A DNA stretch of 64,000 bases from Theropithecus gelada. Lineage: Eukaryota > Chordata > Mammalia > Primates > Cercopithecidae. A program made the translations under genes and the position numbers. This document shows, piece after piece, positions 32,385 through 43,739 of the stretch. Every line of letters starts with the position of its first letter. Position 1 is the first letter of the stretch. Where the stretch lies: the NCBI RefSeq assembly GCF_003255815.1, contig NC_037670.1, positions 67,727,742 to 67,791,741 of the forward strand, read 5' to 3'. The notes beneath the pieces were generated by a model. The model saw nothing but the letters and a program-made list of their open reading frames with translations, made no database searches and was not told where the DNA came from.

Positions 32385-33070
32385 GGCTGAGTTTTCTCAT
32401 GGCCCAGTACTGAGAAGCAGACAAACTAGGACAAAAGGGAATTTATTGCTGTAACCAGCTACAGGGAGAAGGCCAGAGATAATTCCACCAGACCAACTCA
32501 AAGTGTTACAATTTTCTTAGTGCTTATACGGGTTAGGGTCACGTGCCTACGAGCGGTATCACATTTGCCTAAGTCTACAGGTAACTAATTTTGTGTCAAC
32601 TAGAAGATCAGAGGCCAAAAAAAAAAAAAAAAATGCTTTCTAAGTCTGATCAGGCTGTGAGGGCCCCAGTACCTTCAAGGCCTGTCTCCCAAATTCTAAT
32701 TAGTGAAGACTGTGGTACTGGAGTGATTATTTCTAGCTTATCTCATTTACAGCTTGGTCGGGACAGCTGCCTTCAGTTCTCCAATAAATCTATTTAAACA
32801 GCTACCTGTGTTACCTGGACTCATCTCAGATTTTGCCGACCTGAGACAGGTGCTGGCACGAGGAATGGAAGGCTGTCTCTGTTACTTTGACTTGCTCCAG
32901 GTTAGGGAGAAGTCTATGCAAGGCTCCTACTGACCACATGTTTCATTTCTAGCTTTGATGTCTGGGCATCAGTTTCCCTAGGTTTAATTATTTGCTCAAT
33001 GTTCAGGCAGTGCTGTGGAAATTTGTCTGTGTAACTGTCAGGGAGAATTGGCCTGCCACAGACTGACACC
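32385..33070 (-). mobile_element. probable ERV LTR remnant (ERV1-like)
   Basis: A block from GAGTTTTCTCATGGCCC to CACCTCCCGAGAGCC with an antisense polyadenylation context (GGGAATTTATTGC near 32440) and an internal A17 run at 32619-32635. The left part resembles the antisense 3' end of ERV1 LTRs. Family and ends are uncertain. Confidence 0.4.
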
Positions 33071-33287
33071 TCCCGAGAGCCTATTTACAGTGGAACCTGC
33101 GGGGGGTGAATTTGTCATGGAGCCTCAAAGGTAGAGAGAATAGGGAGCCAGGGCAGAGGAGAGACATGTGCAGCAACAATGGGGATAAACCTAAAGAACA
33201 AAGTCTGAAATCACAAATGCAGGTCACTGCAGATCCAAATTTGATTCTTTTCACTGTCCTCATGAACAATGAATGCATAGTTTGAAA

Positions 33288-33395
33288 CAAAAATTGAAAT
33301 ATTGAATAAATACAGCTAGAAGGTAGAAGGTAGGTAGGCAGGTAGATATGTCAACCTAAATGACAGAAAGAGTCTTTAAAAGAAAAGATATTTGA
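33288..33395 (-). mobile_element. LTR family X, 3' fragment (copy 1)
   Basis: About 105 bases (AATACAGCTAGAAGGTAGAAGG through GTAGATATGTCAACCTAAATG, then GAGTCTTTAAAAGAAAAGAT) closely match 35146-35250, the left part of copy 2. Flanks differ, so this is a fragment of the same repeat. Confidence 0.75.
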
Positions 33396-34440
33396 AAGGC
33401 CAGAACTCCTTAGTGAAATGATTTGAACAGTGGAAGAGCCTAAGGAACGACTAGCAAGGATGGACATCAGAAATGGGCATGAGCACGGGACAGCGGATTA
33501 ACTCGGTGGGAAAGGAGCAGATGTGTATCTGTCAGGCTGCACGGAGGGACTCCTTGGTGCCTGATGGAGAACTGGGCTGCTCAGAAGAACACCTTGTTCT
33601 TAAAGAAGAGACAACAGAGAAAGCTGAAGGAGCCCCAAGGAGCAGTTGGGCACAGCCAAAGCTGACGGCTCTGATTACCTGGAGGGCTCAGAGAGGAGGA
33701 GCATCATCCAAATGGGTGGTGGGATGCGTGTTTACCTTCCAAGCCTCTCCCTCCTGGGCATCCAACTCTCAGGAATATCTGACAAAACCCGATGAGTGCT
33801 GGAGCCTGCCGTGTGGGGCCAGGCCTCAACAAATGGGATATCTGAGTACCAGCTGCCAGCTCTCCGGGTCACTTTGGCCCCTGAAAGACCAGGAGCTGAG
33901 TCACCCAGCACGGTGACCTCCCGGGTCGTGCGAGGCCGGCAGCAGAGCCACACTCCTCTACAAGGCTCCAATTTCTGTGTCGCTGCAGCCACAAGAGAGG
34001 CTACAGTAACAGGGGGCAGAACTCTCCCTCCTGTAACAATAATTTCTTAAGGACAGCAATGCTGTTTTTACTTCTTCCCAAATACAGAAGCAAATTGATT
34101 TTTACGGTGTGAGATCTTACACTTTGTTACTGAATTTGTAAACACATGAAGGCAAATGATTGAGACTCACCTTGAAATGTACAACCTTTTATCATGTAGA
34201 AAAAAAGAAAGAGATGCTGAAATATAAAGCTGTGAGTTTAGACTTTGATACTCACCAACTGGGACACCAGAGTCTCTCTGAGCCTGTTTCCCTACCGACC
34301 TTAAGTTGATTGGAGTCACATGAATCAATGAAGGTGCTTGTGATTCATGTAAAAAATCTATAGTGATGATGCTAGCTATTATTACTTCCAGTAAAATCTA
34401 TAACATCAGCAATACTTTTTTACAAAATGACTTAAATTTT
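33396..34440. other. single-copy sequence
   Basis: Nothing recognised. A 147-codon frame at 33473-33916 lacks any identifiable feature. Confidence 0.4.
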
Positions 34441-34676
34441 TTTCTTTGTATACATTTAAGAGGTACTGGTGCAATTTTATTACATGCACATGTTACATGT
34501 AATGAAGTTTAGCTTTCAGTGTATCCATCAACAAATAATGTACACTGTGCTCACTAAGTAATTTCTCATCACACTTCTCACTTCTACCTCTCCACCCTTT
34601 ATAAGATTTATAATAATTATTATAAAATATTTTTAAAATATGAAGACACAAAGAGAAAAAAACAATTTTGCCATCC
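34441..34676 (-). mobile_element. L1 LINE, 3' UTR fragment
   Basis: GTATACATTTAAGAGGTACTGG, ATGCACATGTTACATGTAATG, GTGTATCCATCAACAAATAATG, TTTCTCATCACACTTCTCAC follow the antisense order of an L1 3' region with a GGTGTAC...ATCCATCATC pattern. Confidence 0.55.
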
Positions 34677-34680
34677 AATG

Positions 34681-35067
34681 TGTTATGAACTAAATGTTTC
34701 GTGTCCCCCAAATTTGTATGTTGTAGCTCCAACCCCTAAAGTAACTGTATATGGAGAGAGTGCCTTTAAGGAGTAATTAAGGTTTAATGAGGTCATAAGA
34801 GTGGGGCCTTGATCCAACAGGATTAGTGTCCTCATAAGAAGAGACACCATGAGCTTGTGCTCTTGCTTTCTGTCCACCATGTGAGGACAGACACAATGAG
34901 AAGGCAGCTGTCTGCAAGCCAACATGAGAGCCCTCACCAGGAACTGATTCAGATGGCACCTTGATCTTGGAATTCCACTCTCCAGAACTGTGAGAAATAA
35001 TTGTCTGCTGTTTAAGCCTCCCAGTCTGTGGTGTTTTGTTATGGCAAGTTGAGCTGACTAATATACA
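34681..35067 (+). mobile_element. solo LTR, ERVL-MaLR (MLT1C-like)
   Basis: TGTTATGAACTAAATGTTTCG, CATGAGCTTGTGCTC, CACCATGTGAGGACAGAC, TCTCCAGAACTGTGAGAAATAA, end CTGACTAATATACA. TG...CA ends are present; no matching 5-mer flanks. Confidence 0.88.
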
Positions 35068-35145
35068 ATAATAGTTTCTGTGATTCCAAAGTCCATCTCT
35101 GCATACATACATAGGCACAGAAGTAAGGCTAGAGAGATATGATGT

Positions 35146-35637
35146 CACAAAAATGGAAATATTACACAAATACAGCTAGAAGGTATAAGGCAGGTAGGTA
35201 GGTAGATATGTCAACCTACAGAAAGAGGCTTTAAAAGAAAATATATTTATTTGGGAATAGAGCATTGCAATTGGAATACACAAGACATAGTAAACTACGT
35301 GCATATTCAGGGAGGTAAAGGAAGACAAAAGTTTTTAAAAGAGAAAAATGAAGAACGTTACATAATTGTTTGAAATTATTATCCTTGGCTACAAATATTA
35401 ATAACAAGGGTGATGCCAGCCCAAAGTTGGACAGACAGTTGCTAGGCAGAGGTCCTTGCAGAAGTATTTTTTGTGTAAGGTTGCGATGGCATTTGTGCAA
35501 GGTTGTGTGTTTTTAAGAGTCTTTTTTGTTATCAGGCATATAAATGTGAGCACCGTCTCTTCATGGCTTTCCCTGGCTCTATTTATCGGAGTTTTCTTAA
35601 CATTAGTGATTCCATTTTGATTCTGATAACCTTCACA
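35146..35637 (-). mobile_element. LTR family X, near-complete (copy 2)
   Basis: Read on the minus strand it begins TGTGAAGGTTATCAGAATC and AAAATGGAATCACTAATG. It continues ACAACCTTGCACAAATGCC, GCATCACCCTTGTTATTAAT and CTTTTGTCTTCCTTTACC, with a CAAATAAATAT polyadenylation region, and ends near GTTGACA (35209). It aligns in order with the sense copy at 38446. Family unnamed by me. LTR ends TG...CA. Confidence 0.75.
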
Positions 35638-35667
35638 GACAGATATGTGATAGATAGGTAGATAGAT

Positions 35668-35717
<50 letters not shown>

Positions 35718-35778
35718 AGATAGATGATGGATGGATAGACGATAGATAAATAGAGAGAGAGAGAGAGAGAGAGAGATA
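35638..35778 (+). repeat. (GATA)n(GA)n microsatellite
   Basis: About 12 clean GATA units (35670-35716), then GATGATGGATGG variants and a (GA)11-like run at 35753-35776. It abuts the 5' end of LTR copy 2. Confidence 0.95.
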
Positions 35779-36330
35779 GAATCATCCTGAACATACTAAC
35801 TTTAATTTTAAAATGTTTAAATTGAATTTACTTGCAATATATCTTTAAAAGAAACTGGGGTGAAACAATTAAATGCTAAGTCTCAAATAAATGTTTATTC
35901 ATCAGAAGAGATCTGGATTTCTAAAAGATGTTTTAAATACACAAAACATTAAGAGTGATGAGAAAATTAGTATTTACTCCACCTATCTCCACCTACTTAT
36001 ACATTTTTTGAAAACTTTCTGTTTTGTCCTGGATTTAGATATTTATATTCAATCTGATAACCAAAACATCCCTATATGGATTATGTTCTATGTATTCAAT
36101 ATACTCTTCCAGTTATTTTGTTCATTTTTGTATTCTTATTCATCTACATTTTTGTTCATCTTTCACTCATTTTTACTTTTCATTTTATTCATTTTTATTC
36201 ATCTGTTCTACATTTTTATTTATCTTATGTTGCTGGATTTCATGGTACCTTTTTTTAGGAAAGGTGCACGAGTCATCTCTTCTCTGAGATTTGCTCACTT
36301 GAGAATGTCTGCCTATGGCCCTAGTATTTG
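35779..36330. other. AT-rich single-copy sequence
   Basis: Contains a T-rich stretch with recurrent TTCATTTTTATTCAT units (36115-36225). The 146-codon frame at 35891-36331 is Phe/Ile/Tyr-rich, driven by this composition. Confidence 0.45.
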
Positions 36331-36788
36331 AAAGAAACATTGGCTGGGTATAAGGTTCCTGCGTCTGCCTTCCTTCCCTGGCCACTGGTCACTCACCTCC
36401 AGCCCTGAGCATAGTCCCAGCTCATCCACTTCTGTCTTTTCACTCACCTTGGAGTCCACTGCTTTGCTTCACAGGACTTGTTTTTTAAGAAAGCACTCAT
36501 TGGTCCTGTATTTCTGTTGCTTTTATAGCTAATAACAATTTTACTGGGTTTAACATTTAAAGGTAGCAGTTTAATTGCCCCAGATATTTGCTCAATTATC
36601 TTTTCACATTGAATATTACTAAGAAATATGTGGTCAGCCTGATTTTTTTCTCTACGTATATTGCATTTTTTTCCTCAAAACCTAAAGACTTTTTTTCCCT
36701 TAAAGTTTAATAATTTTTTTAAAAATAATGTTATCTTAATAATACAACCATTTAATAATTTTTTCTAGCGTATTTCCTAGTTGTATAT

Positions 36789-37172
36789 CATCAATCTGTA
36801 AGATGAACCTGAATATAGACTTATACATATTCAGATCTGGTGTCACCTTATTATTGATCCTTGTAGCCTAGGATAATTATTTCAAAACGATTCAGTAATC
36901 CCCCTCATTTCTCTTTTAAAAACCTATGTCTTCCTTTACCTCCCTGAATGCACACATGGTTTATTAAGCCATGTGTATTCCATTGCAATGCCCTATTCCT
37001 GAATAAACACCATTTTCTTTAGAGAACCTTTCTCTGTTGGTTATTTAAGTTGACCAAACTCAAAGTAAATTGTTGGAAACATATAGAAGAGACAAGCTTC
37101 AAAAGTGCCTATTCAATGTACTATTTCACACTCACATATACATTTATATTCAGGTTCATCTTATAGATTGAA
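36789..37172. repeat. ~28-bp inverted repeat enclosing LTR copy 3
   Basis: The left arm (36789-36817, core AAGATGAACCTGAATATA) and the right arm (37145-37172, core TATATTCAGGTTCATCTT) are reverse complements with about two mismatches. The 327 bases between them are almost exactly LTR copy 3. Confidence 0.85.
36831..37144 (+). mobile_element. LTR family X, truncated (copy 3, empty site)
   Basis: From TCAGATCTGGTGTCACC to the CACTCACATATA region it matches copy 4 (38668-39280 without its Alu) at roughly 90% or better. It has the polyadenylation signal in CCTGAATAAACACC. It starts mid-LTR. AAAAGTGCCTATTCAA occurs once (37101-37116), uninterrupted. Confidence 0.85.
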
Positions 37173-37420
37173 GATGTACAACTATAAATCTATATTCAGG
37201 TTTCAATATAAACTCAATATAAATCTACATTCAGGTTTCCCTAATTTCATGATTTTTTTTTCTATTACACTTTGAAAACACTTTCTATTCATTGATTGGG
37301 TTTTCTAATTCAGGTTCATACATTTTAAATTTTATTTATATTGGATCATCTATATCTACTTATCAAATCTGTTTTGTTTTTTCAAAGTGCTTTCCTATCT
37401 CTCTACAACATCTATGTGTT

Positions 37421-38445
37421 CGCAGTAATTTCAAGCCTTTCCTCTAGAAGAGTTGATTAAATTTTAGCCAGATGTAGTCTGTTCCTAGTGTATATTTTTA
37501 GTTATATAAGGGTGCTGTTTTTTGATACTCACTTGATATTATAAGCTCTAAAATTGGCCTTCTGTCTTGTTCTGTTAGGCTTTATTGGATTTTTCTGAGT
37601 TCTGCTGTCTTCAGTGAAATTGCACTAAATGCCACTCTATTACTCAGGACAGTATCAGCTTCATGGTGGATATATCAGTTTGGGTATTTTCCTTAACTCA
37701 GTGTGCAGTCCCAGAAAATGTCAAAACCTAGTAATTTCCTTGCCTTTGCGGAGATCTTGAGACTCCACAGGGATAGGTAAGAGCTCCCACACTTGAACCT
37801 TCCCCATGTCCACTTCTCCCGTGATCAGAGAACATACGTGACAACTGCTAGGATTGTGTGGCTGCTGCTTCTCTTCCCCATATGGCCTCTGAGGAGCTGT
37901 GAAGGAGTTAGATGCTGTCTGAAAATCTTCTATTTCTTTCCTCGGCTACCATTCTTGAATGCTATGGCATGAGTTTACACCTCTTTATTTGATAATGGAA
38001 ATTTTGCTAGTGTTTCTACTGTTTAATAATTCCATCAGGAATTGAGGGAGGGAGGTTCTAAGAACTGGGTTCATTACACCCTCTTTACTAGGAAGTCTCT
38101 CTAATTTGTTTTTAGTAAGCTAGGGATTTCGTCTCAGAGGAAATCATGAGAACACAGGAGCACCAAATGTTAACCCAGTAAATCCTGCGACACTTTCTCT
38201 TCCTTTGGGTGCTGACAGAGGAACAAAGAAGATAAATGAGAAATTATGATTTATGAAAGTAACTTCATGAGATGACTGAGGAGAAAAGAAGAGGTATGGC
38301 ACCCTCCCTACTCAGCTCCATGGTGTGAACCGTGAAGTAGCAATTGCAAATAAGACCCAAGGCATCAAACCATGACTGTTGATTTAGGCGTGGGGTGAAA
38401 GTGTCCATTCTCAAGCCAGTCAAAGAGCACCCACTATACGAGAAC
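37421..38445. other. single-copy sequence
   Basis: About 1 kb with no recognised repeat and no ORF of note. Confidence 0.45.
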
Positions 38446-39290
38446 TGTGAAAGGTGTCAGAATCAAAATTGAGCCACTTGCATTTAAAAAAAAAACTGAC
38501 AAATTGGGCCAGAGAAAGCTATGAAGACAGGGTTCTCCTGCTTGTATACCTGTTAAAACCATCACAAAAGACTCTGCAAAAACCACAACCTTGCACAAAG
38601 TCCATCACAACAATACACAAAAAACTATTTTTGCAGTGACATCTGCCCAGCAACTGTGTGTCCAGCCTCAGATCTGATGTCACCTTATTATTGATCCTTG
38701 TAGCTACGATAATTATTTCAAAACAATTCGGTAATCCTCCTCATTTTTCCTTTAAAAACCTTTGTCTTCCTTTACCTCCCTGAATATAAACATAGTTTAT
38801 TAAGCCATGTGTATTCCATTGCAATGCCCTATTCCTGAATAAACACCATTTTCTTTAGAGAACCTCTCTCTGTTGGTTATTTAAATTGACCGAAACAAAA
38901 GTGAATTGTTGAAAACATGTAGGAGAGACAAGCTTCAAAAGTGCCTATTCAAGGGCCGGGCGTGGTGGCTCACGCCTGTAATCCCAACACTTTGAGAGGC
39001 TGAGGCGGGTGGATCACCTGAGGTTGGGAGTTCAAGACCAGCCTGACCAACATGGAGAAACCCTGTCTCTACTAAAAATACAAAATTAACTGAGTGTGGT
39101 GGCGCATGCTTGTAATCCCAGCTACTCGGGAGGCTGAGGCAGGAGAATCACTTGAACTGGGGAGGCGGAGGTTGCGGTGAGCCATGATCACACCATCGCA
39201 CTCCAGCCTGGGCAACGAGCGAAACTCCATCTCAAAAAAAAGTGCCTATTCAATGTACTATTTCACACTCACATACAATTTATTCTGCAG
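38446..39290 (+). mobile_element. LTR family X, near-complete (copy 4) with Alu
   Basis: TGTGAAAGGTGTCAGAATCA start, ACAACCTTGCACAAAGTCC, TCAGATCTGATGTCACC, CCTGAATAAACACC signal, ATTTAAATTGACC LTR end at about 38891. About 110 bases of downstream sequence are shared with copy 3. An AluS interrupts that shared flank. Confidence 0.8.
38953..39237 (+). mobile_element. AluS, full length
   Basis: GGGCCGGGCGTGGTGGCTCACG, ATCACCTGAGGTTGGGAG, tail CTCAAAAAAA. Perfect 16-bp target duplication AAAAGTGCCTATTCAA at 38937-38952 and 39238-39253. Confidence 0.97.
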
Positions 39291-40888
39291 ACTAATTGAA
39301 TCCAGGCCAGACTTGTTCAAAATCTGCAGCGTGGCAATTTTCCATCCCAAATGCTTTAAAGTAGGAAGCTCCTGTTCAGAGAATGGCCTGAGCACACTTC
39401 CCACAGTGGGGTGCACACTTCCATGCAGGCAGAGCACCCCCAAAACTCAGCCAGGTCTCACTCTCACCTTGTGACCCTGTCTTCAAAGTCCAGGTAAAAG
39501 GACGAAGCCTCAGAAAACATTTCCAAATGTTCCTGTTGAGATGGCCACAGCCTCTCTGTGCTTCTGGAATACACACCTCCACCTCCTCAGAACTGAAAGA
39601 CGGCCAGGCCAGGAGCCAGTTGAGATGGAGGAGATGGGAAGGTCTTTGACTGGAAGGTTAGAGGTTTCTCAATGATGGCAAGCAAGATATCAGTTAGAGA
39701 CACAAGGCAAAGTGTGGTTGCCTGCCTAGAATCATCCTGAGTTGACATTCAAACTCCTGACAAAGAAAAGCCTTCACTCCAAACCAAGTTTAATTCACTT
39801 TAAGAAAGGATATAGTTCAGGAAACAACACGGCAGAGACACCAGCAGAGAGCAGACATGTGAGTCCCAGCAACAGCCTCCAGTGTCCCCAAAGCACTCCA
39901 CACTTGAGATGAGCCTGGTCTCCACAGGAAAGCTAGGGGAGCAGGGGCCATCTTAGCCATGGAAAGCTATCAGCTCAGGGCCCACAGCCTTCCCACCTTG
40001 CTGGTGATGCGATCCCTCCAGGGTCTCTGAAGCTGTCATCCTCCAGTCCAGTCACACCTCATCAGTACTCATTCACCATGAGATTTGGGGGCTTGGTCTG
40101 GGAAAACTGGCTGGATTCTTATTCATCTTAAGTTTGACCTCTCCTATAAATCCATTGAGTTAATATTGCAAAGGTGATTCTAGGATGGGTCAAAGCCCCA
40201 GACAACAGTGGGTAACTCTTCCCCTAGAGGGGGCGCTGGTGTAAAATTCCTAGCCCAAGGTTCCAACTACAACATTGAGGTGACAGGCTTAGGATGTGGC
40301 CACTTCAAAGCACAGCCCTAGGTGGAGGGAGTGGTAGGACTTGTTCTGACTAAGGCTGTCAAAAGTGGAGGGAGCTATTCTATTTCATACCGAAGGAAAG
40401 AATTTAGCCTCCTGTGTGTAGCTGGTTGCTCCAATGTCACTCTTTAATGGTTCAGTTTGCTTCTAGGGAGGGACACCTCAGGGTACTTGGTTTATTACCT
40501 CCTACAAAAGTGGCGGAAATTGGGAGGTAGAAAATAGAAACAGGGGGCCCTAAACAGGAAGCAACATTTTCTCCCTGGCTGAGGAGTTCATCCTGAGAGT
40601 GTGGGCTCCGTCAGAGGCTGAGTTGCCTTGTCTAGGTCCCCCTGCACCCCAACTTCCTGCCTCAGGTGTCATGGTCCTAAGTGGCCTGGCAGGGAAGAGC
40701 TCTCTGGACGGTACGGAAACATGAACGCCAGCCACGGTCCTGCCCACAACACTCTGCAGACCTGAGTCATCCCCTCATCCCCTACTCCAGGCTGGCAGGT
40801 GACCAATGTAGGGGGCCGAGATCCCCCAACTGAAGCCAAGGACAGATTTCAGGGGTCTGCAACTTTTGGACAGCTCCCTTGCTCTTGT
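39291..40888. other. single-copy block
   Basis: About 1.6 kb with no interspersed repeat recognised. It holds the CTCF-like motif at 40223-40237. Confidence 0.5.
40223..40237 (+). promoter_or_regulatory. CTCF-like binding motif
   Basis: CCTAGAGGGGGCGCT matches CCASYAGRKGGCRSY at 12 of 15 positions. The core AGGGGGCGCT is perfect and is followed by GG. Same orientation as the motif at 13015. Confidence 0.5.
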
Positions 40889-40951
40889 TCTTCTCTCTCT
40901 CTCTCTCTCTGTTTGTGTGTGTGTGTGTGTGTGTATGTGTGTGTGTGTGTT
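40889..40951 (+). repeat. (TC)n(TG)n microsatellite
   Basis: (TC)10 then (TG) units with one TATG interruption. Confidence 0.95.
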
Positions 40952-43085
40952 TTGTTACAGGGAAAAAACTAGGATTAACATAAACTCTAAATGAAACAAA
41001 ATAATAACAATCATTACAATGATTATATTTTGTGTTTACTTCAGGCAAATATCTATTTAATTCACCAGAATGGCTTAAGGGAAGGTCTTAAGATTTTCAT
41101 TTTTATCTTCATGCCATAGGGAATCAATAGTCGACACAATGAATTTAGAGTTTGCATCTACAAAGCAAAGGTTTGCAAAGTGGCAAATTTAGGACTCAGA
41201 TACAAGCCTGGGTCTCACTGTTTTTAGTAACAATGCTCAATTTAAACAAACAATTTCGCATTGTCAGTTGATATAAAGGAGAATCAAAAGATGGCAATGT
41301 AGTCTCACTGAACTGATTGTGGAACTCAACCATCCCCACATCCTGTCCTCTCTCCCGGACGTTAATATGTTTACGCCCATGAAGAGCTGCCTCCAGCATT
41401 TCCCCAACCTTTCCAAATAAACATCCAGGAATTCTTCTTCCCTTCACCAACCCAAAATAACAAGAGTGATATTAGCCATCTCAGAATGCAACAATAATAA
41501 AAAGAAAACATTTCCACAGATACATTTTCTATTGAGATGACTACAAAAAAAATTTAGTGACATTAATTAAGCAAACATTTTTTCTTAGTGAACAATGATC
41601 CTCAGGTTAATGCAGGGGAAAAAAGAAAAGAAATTGCTTTTGTTCCATCTACACACCCATAAGGAAAACAGAAGCGATTGTGAATTTTCAGGGGACAATG
41701 GAAATCATAGATGTAATCAGACTGCTGTCCTTATGTGATTAAAGTGACACATTTCAAGGGCCTTGTAGCATAAAGACCAGAAAGTGACCTAAAAGCTTTC
41801 AGTATGGCCAGTAGTTTATGAAAATGTCTGTTCTATGTATTTGTGTTGTCCCTCACTGAGACACCCCTCCATTCTCTGTCTCCCAGGAGGTGGCGTGGTG
41901 GAAAGCTGGGCTCATGGCCACACCTGCACCCACCAATTTGCCTATCAGTTATTGCAGCTGTGAAAAGGAGATGATTAAGCTAGCCTTGCAGGATTGATGG
42001 GTGTGGGGTTTATAATTAAAGTATGTGTGGTAAATGCATTGACCTAGACCTAACTTCTTTAAGGGAAAGGGTCTGGCCACATCTCAGTAGCTCTCTGAAA
42101 AAAAAAAAAAAAAAAGAGGCGTGGACCTCCAATTCCTGTTAGGAAGGAGCAGTTATTGGCAGAAATGCTTCCACTGAGAGCAGCTGGAGCAACAGAGTAA
42201 ATTACAGTCATCAATGACTTAGGGGCTTCCATGAGCTATGAAGGCAGCAAAGACTCTGGCTAAAATCAGGAGGAAGTCCCGGAGGTAAGAGGTGGCTGCC
42301 TTTCCCCAGGCAGAGGCCGCTGCTGGGGGCAGAACCAGGGCAGAACTTTTGGAAGTCACATGATGCCGAGTGCAGCGATGCATATGGGGCTGCAGAGCGC
42401 AGGGCTGCTCACCCTGGAAACATGCTGCATGCTGAGGCCACGAGGCTGCACGGGCTGGGGCTAAAGAGCTAAGGAAGATCTCTAAGATGGACAGGGTTTC
42501 TCCTGGCTGCAGGTGCCAAGAAGACAGACCCGAAGGGCTGTAAGAACAAGAGGCGGCAGGTGTTGAAGCCCTGGAGGAAGTGCAGATGAGCATGCAGGCT
42601 TGAGGGCATGTGGTGACCTGAGCATGACTCCAGACCGGCAGGCCAGGAGGGGCCGCTGTTTAAGGCAGAAAAAGCAGTGCCCAGTGGTTGACAAACTAGA
42701 TTTCAGGACCCTTAAACACGGCCAGTCTCTCCCCACATTCTGAGGCTATGGGCGACGGAACATTAATAAGAACAGTTTAAGACCTTTAAAATGGAAAGAA
42801 ATCATGTTTTCAATTTCTCTGTGTTGCGAACACAAAGACAGGTTTTCAGTGGAAATCCCTGGAGAATCATGCCTACAGATTGGGGTAGTCCAGAGAGAAA
42901 ATTATTTTTACTCACACTGCAGCCCAGCTCAACCCAATCACCAAATAGCAGAGTGGACAGTGGCCCCAGTGTGTCCCACTTCCCCCACAGACCCCGTGCC
43001 TCATGCCCTCAGGGCCTCAATGTGCCATGACTCACAAGTGCAAAGAGGGGCAGCCAGGGTCAAACAGCCCTCATGGTCTCCCGTA
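40952..43085. other. single-copy block with a MIR relic
   Basis: About 2.1 kb. A sense MIR trace lies at about 41945-42045 (GCTGTGAAAAGGAGATGATTAAG, GATTGATGGGTGTGG). An A18 run is at about 42099-42116. No supported gene. Confidence 0.45.
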
Positions 43086-43129
43086 TAAGCCTCGGAGAGG
43101 GCGATCTTAAGCCTCGGAGAGGGCGATCT
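43086..43129 (+). repeat. 22-bp perfect tandem duplication
   Basis: Two identical 22-base units (43086-43107, 43108-43129), each containing GCCTCGGAGAGGGCGATC. Confidence 0.98.
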
Positions 43130-43479
43130 TACGGAAATGCTAATGTAGGCTGATTCTCCACCTTTTCTGAAGAGCTGCACTTTAATAACTGCTCCCAGGC
43201 ATAATAGAGAAGAAAATTGCAAATAAAATAACACATGCTGTAATAAATCTCCAAAAGAAAAGGAATCACTTAGAGTTGTTATGTCTGTAAGAAATGGCGC
43301 TGCCAAAAGGGACCTCGGTGTTGCTGAATTCAATAGATGTCTTCCTCCTCACCTTACCTGGCCTCTGGGCAGAAGCAGATGCTGTTGGCGCTTCAGCAGC
43401 TGAAACTGCTCTGGGTTCCAGGGATCCATCCCCTCTGGGCCTCCTCCACCTGCACTTTGCCACCCTGTCCTCTTTTCCA

Positions 43480-43690
43480 CCTTCAAATGCCAGAACCCTA
43501 CAGGGCTTGATCCAAGGCCTACCTCTCTCTCATCTGTGCCTCCACAGGGGGCCTCACCCCTGCTACATCTCAGTAGTCTTCTGAATGCCAGATACCCCAA
43601 ATGTGTCACCCTCCAGTACAGACTGTACTCTAGCATCACTGCTGGAAGCTCCACATGCATCTCAGACTCAGCACGTGGGCTGTGGGGCGG
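43480..43690 (+). mobile_element. L2 LINE fragment (diverged)
   Basis: CTTCTGAATGCCAGATACCCC, GTACAGACTGTACTCTAGC and CTCCACATGCATCTCAGAC loosely follow the L2 ORF2 order. Tentative. 43130-43479 shows nothing recognised. Confidence 0.4.
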
Positions 43691-43739
43691 GTGGGCCTGG
43701 ACCCCACCTTCTGAGCCATGGGTTCCTCAAGCTGGGTTC

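Larger units (their letters stand above)
36331..37420 (-). mobile_element. probable L1M/HAL1 fragment, split by LTR copy 3
   Basis: GGTCAGCCTGATTTTTTTCTC (36630), TATTCAGGTTCATC (37147) and TATATTGGATCATCTATATC (37338) resemble the antisense 5' region of old L1/HAL1 elements. Divergence is high, so this is tentative. Confidence 0.35.
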
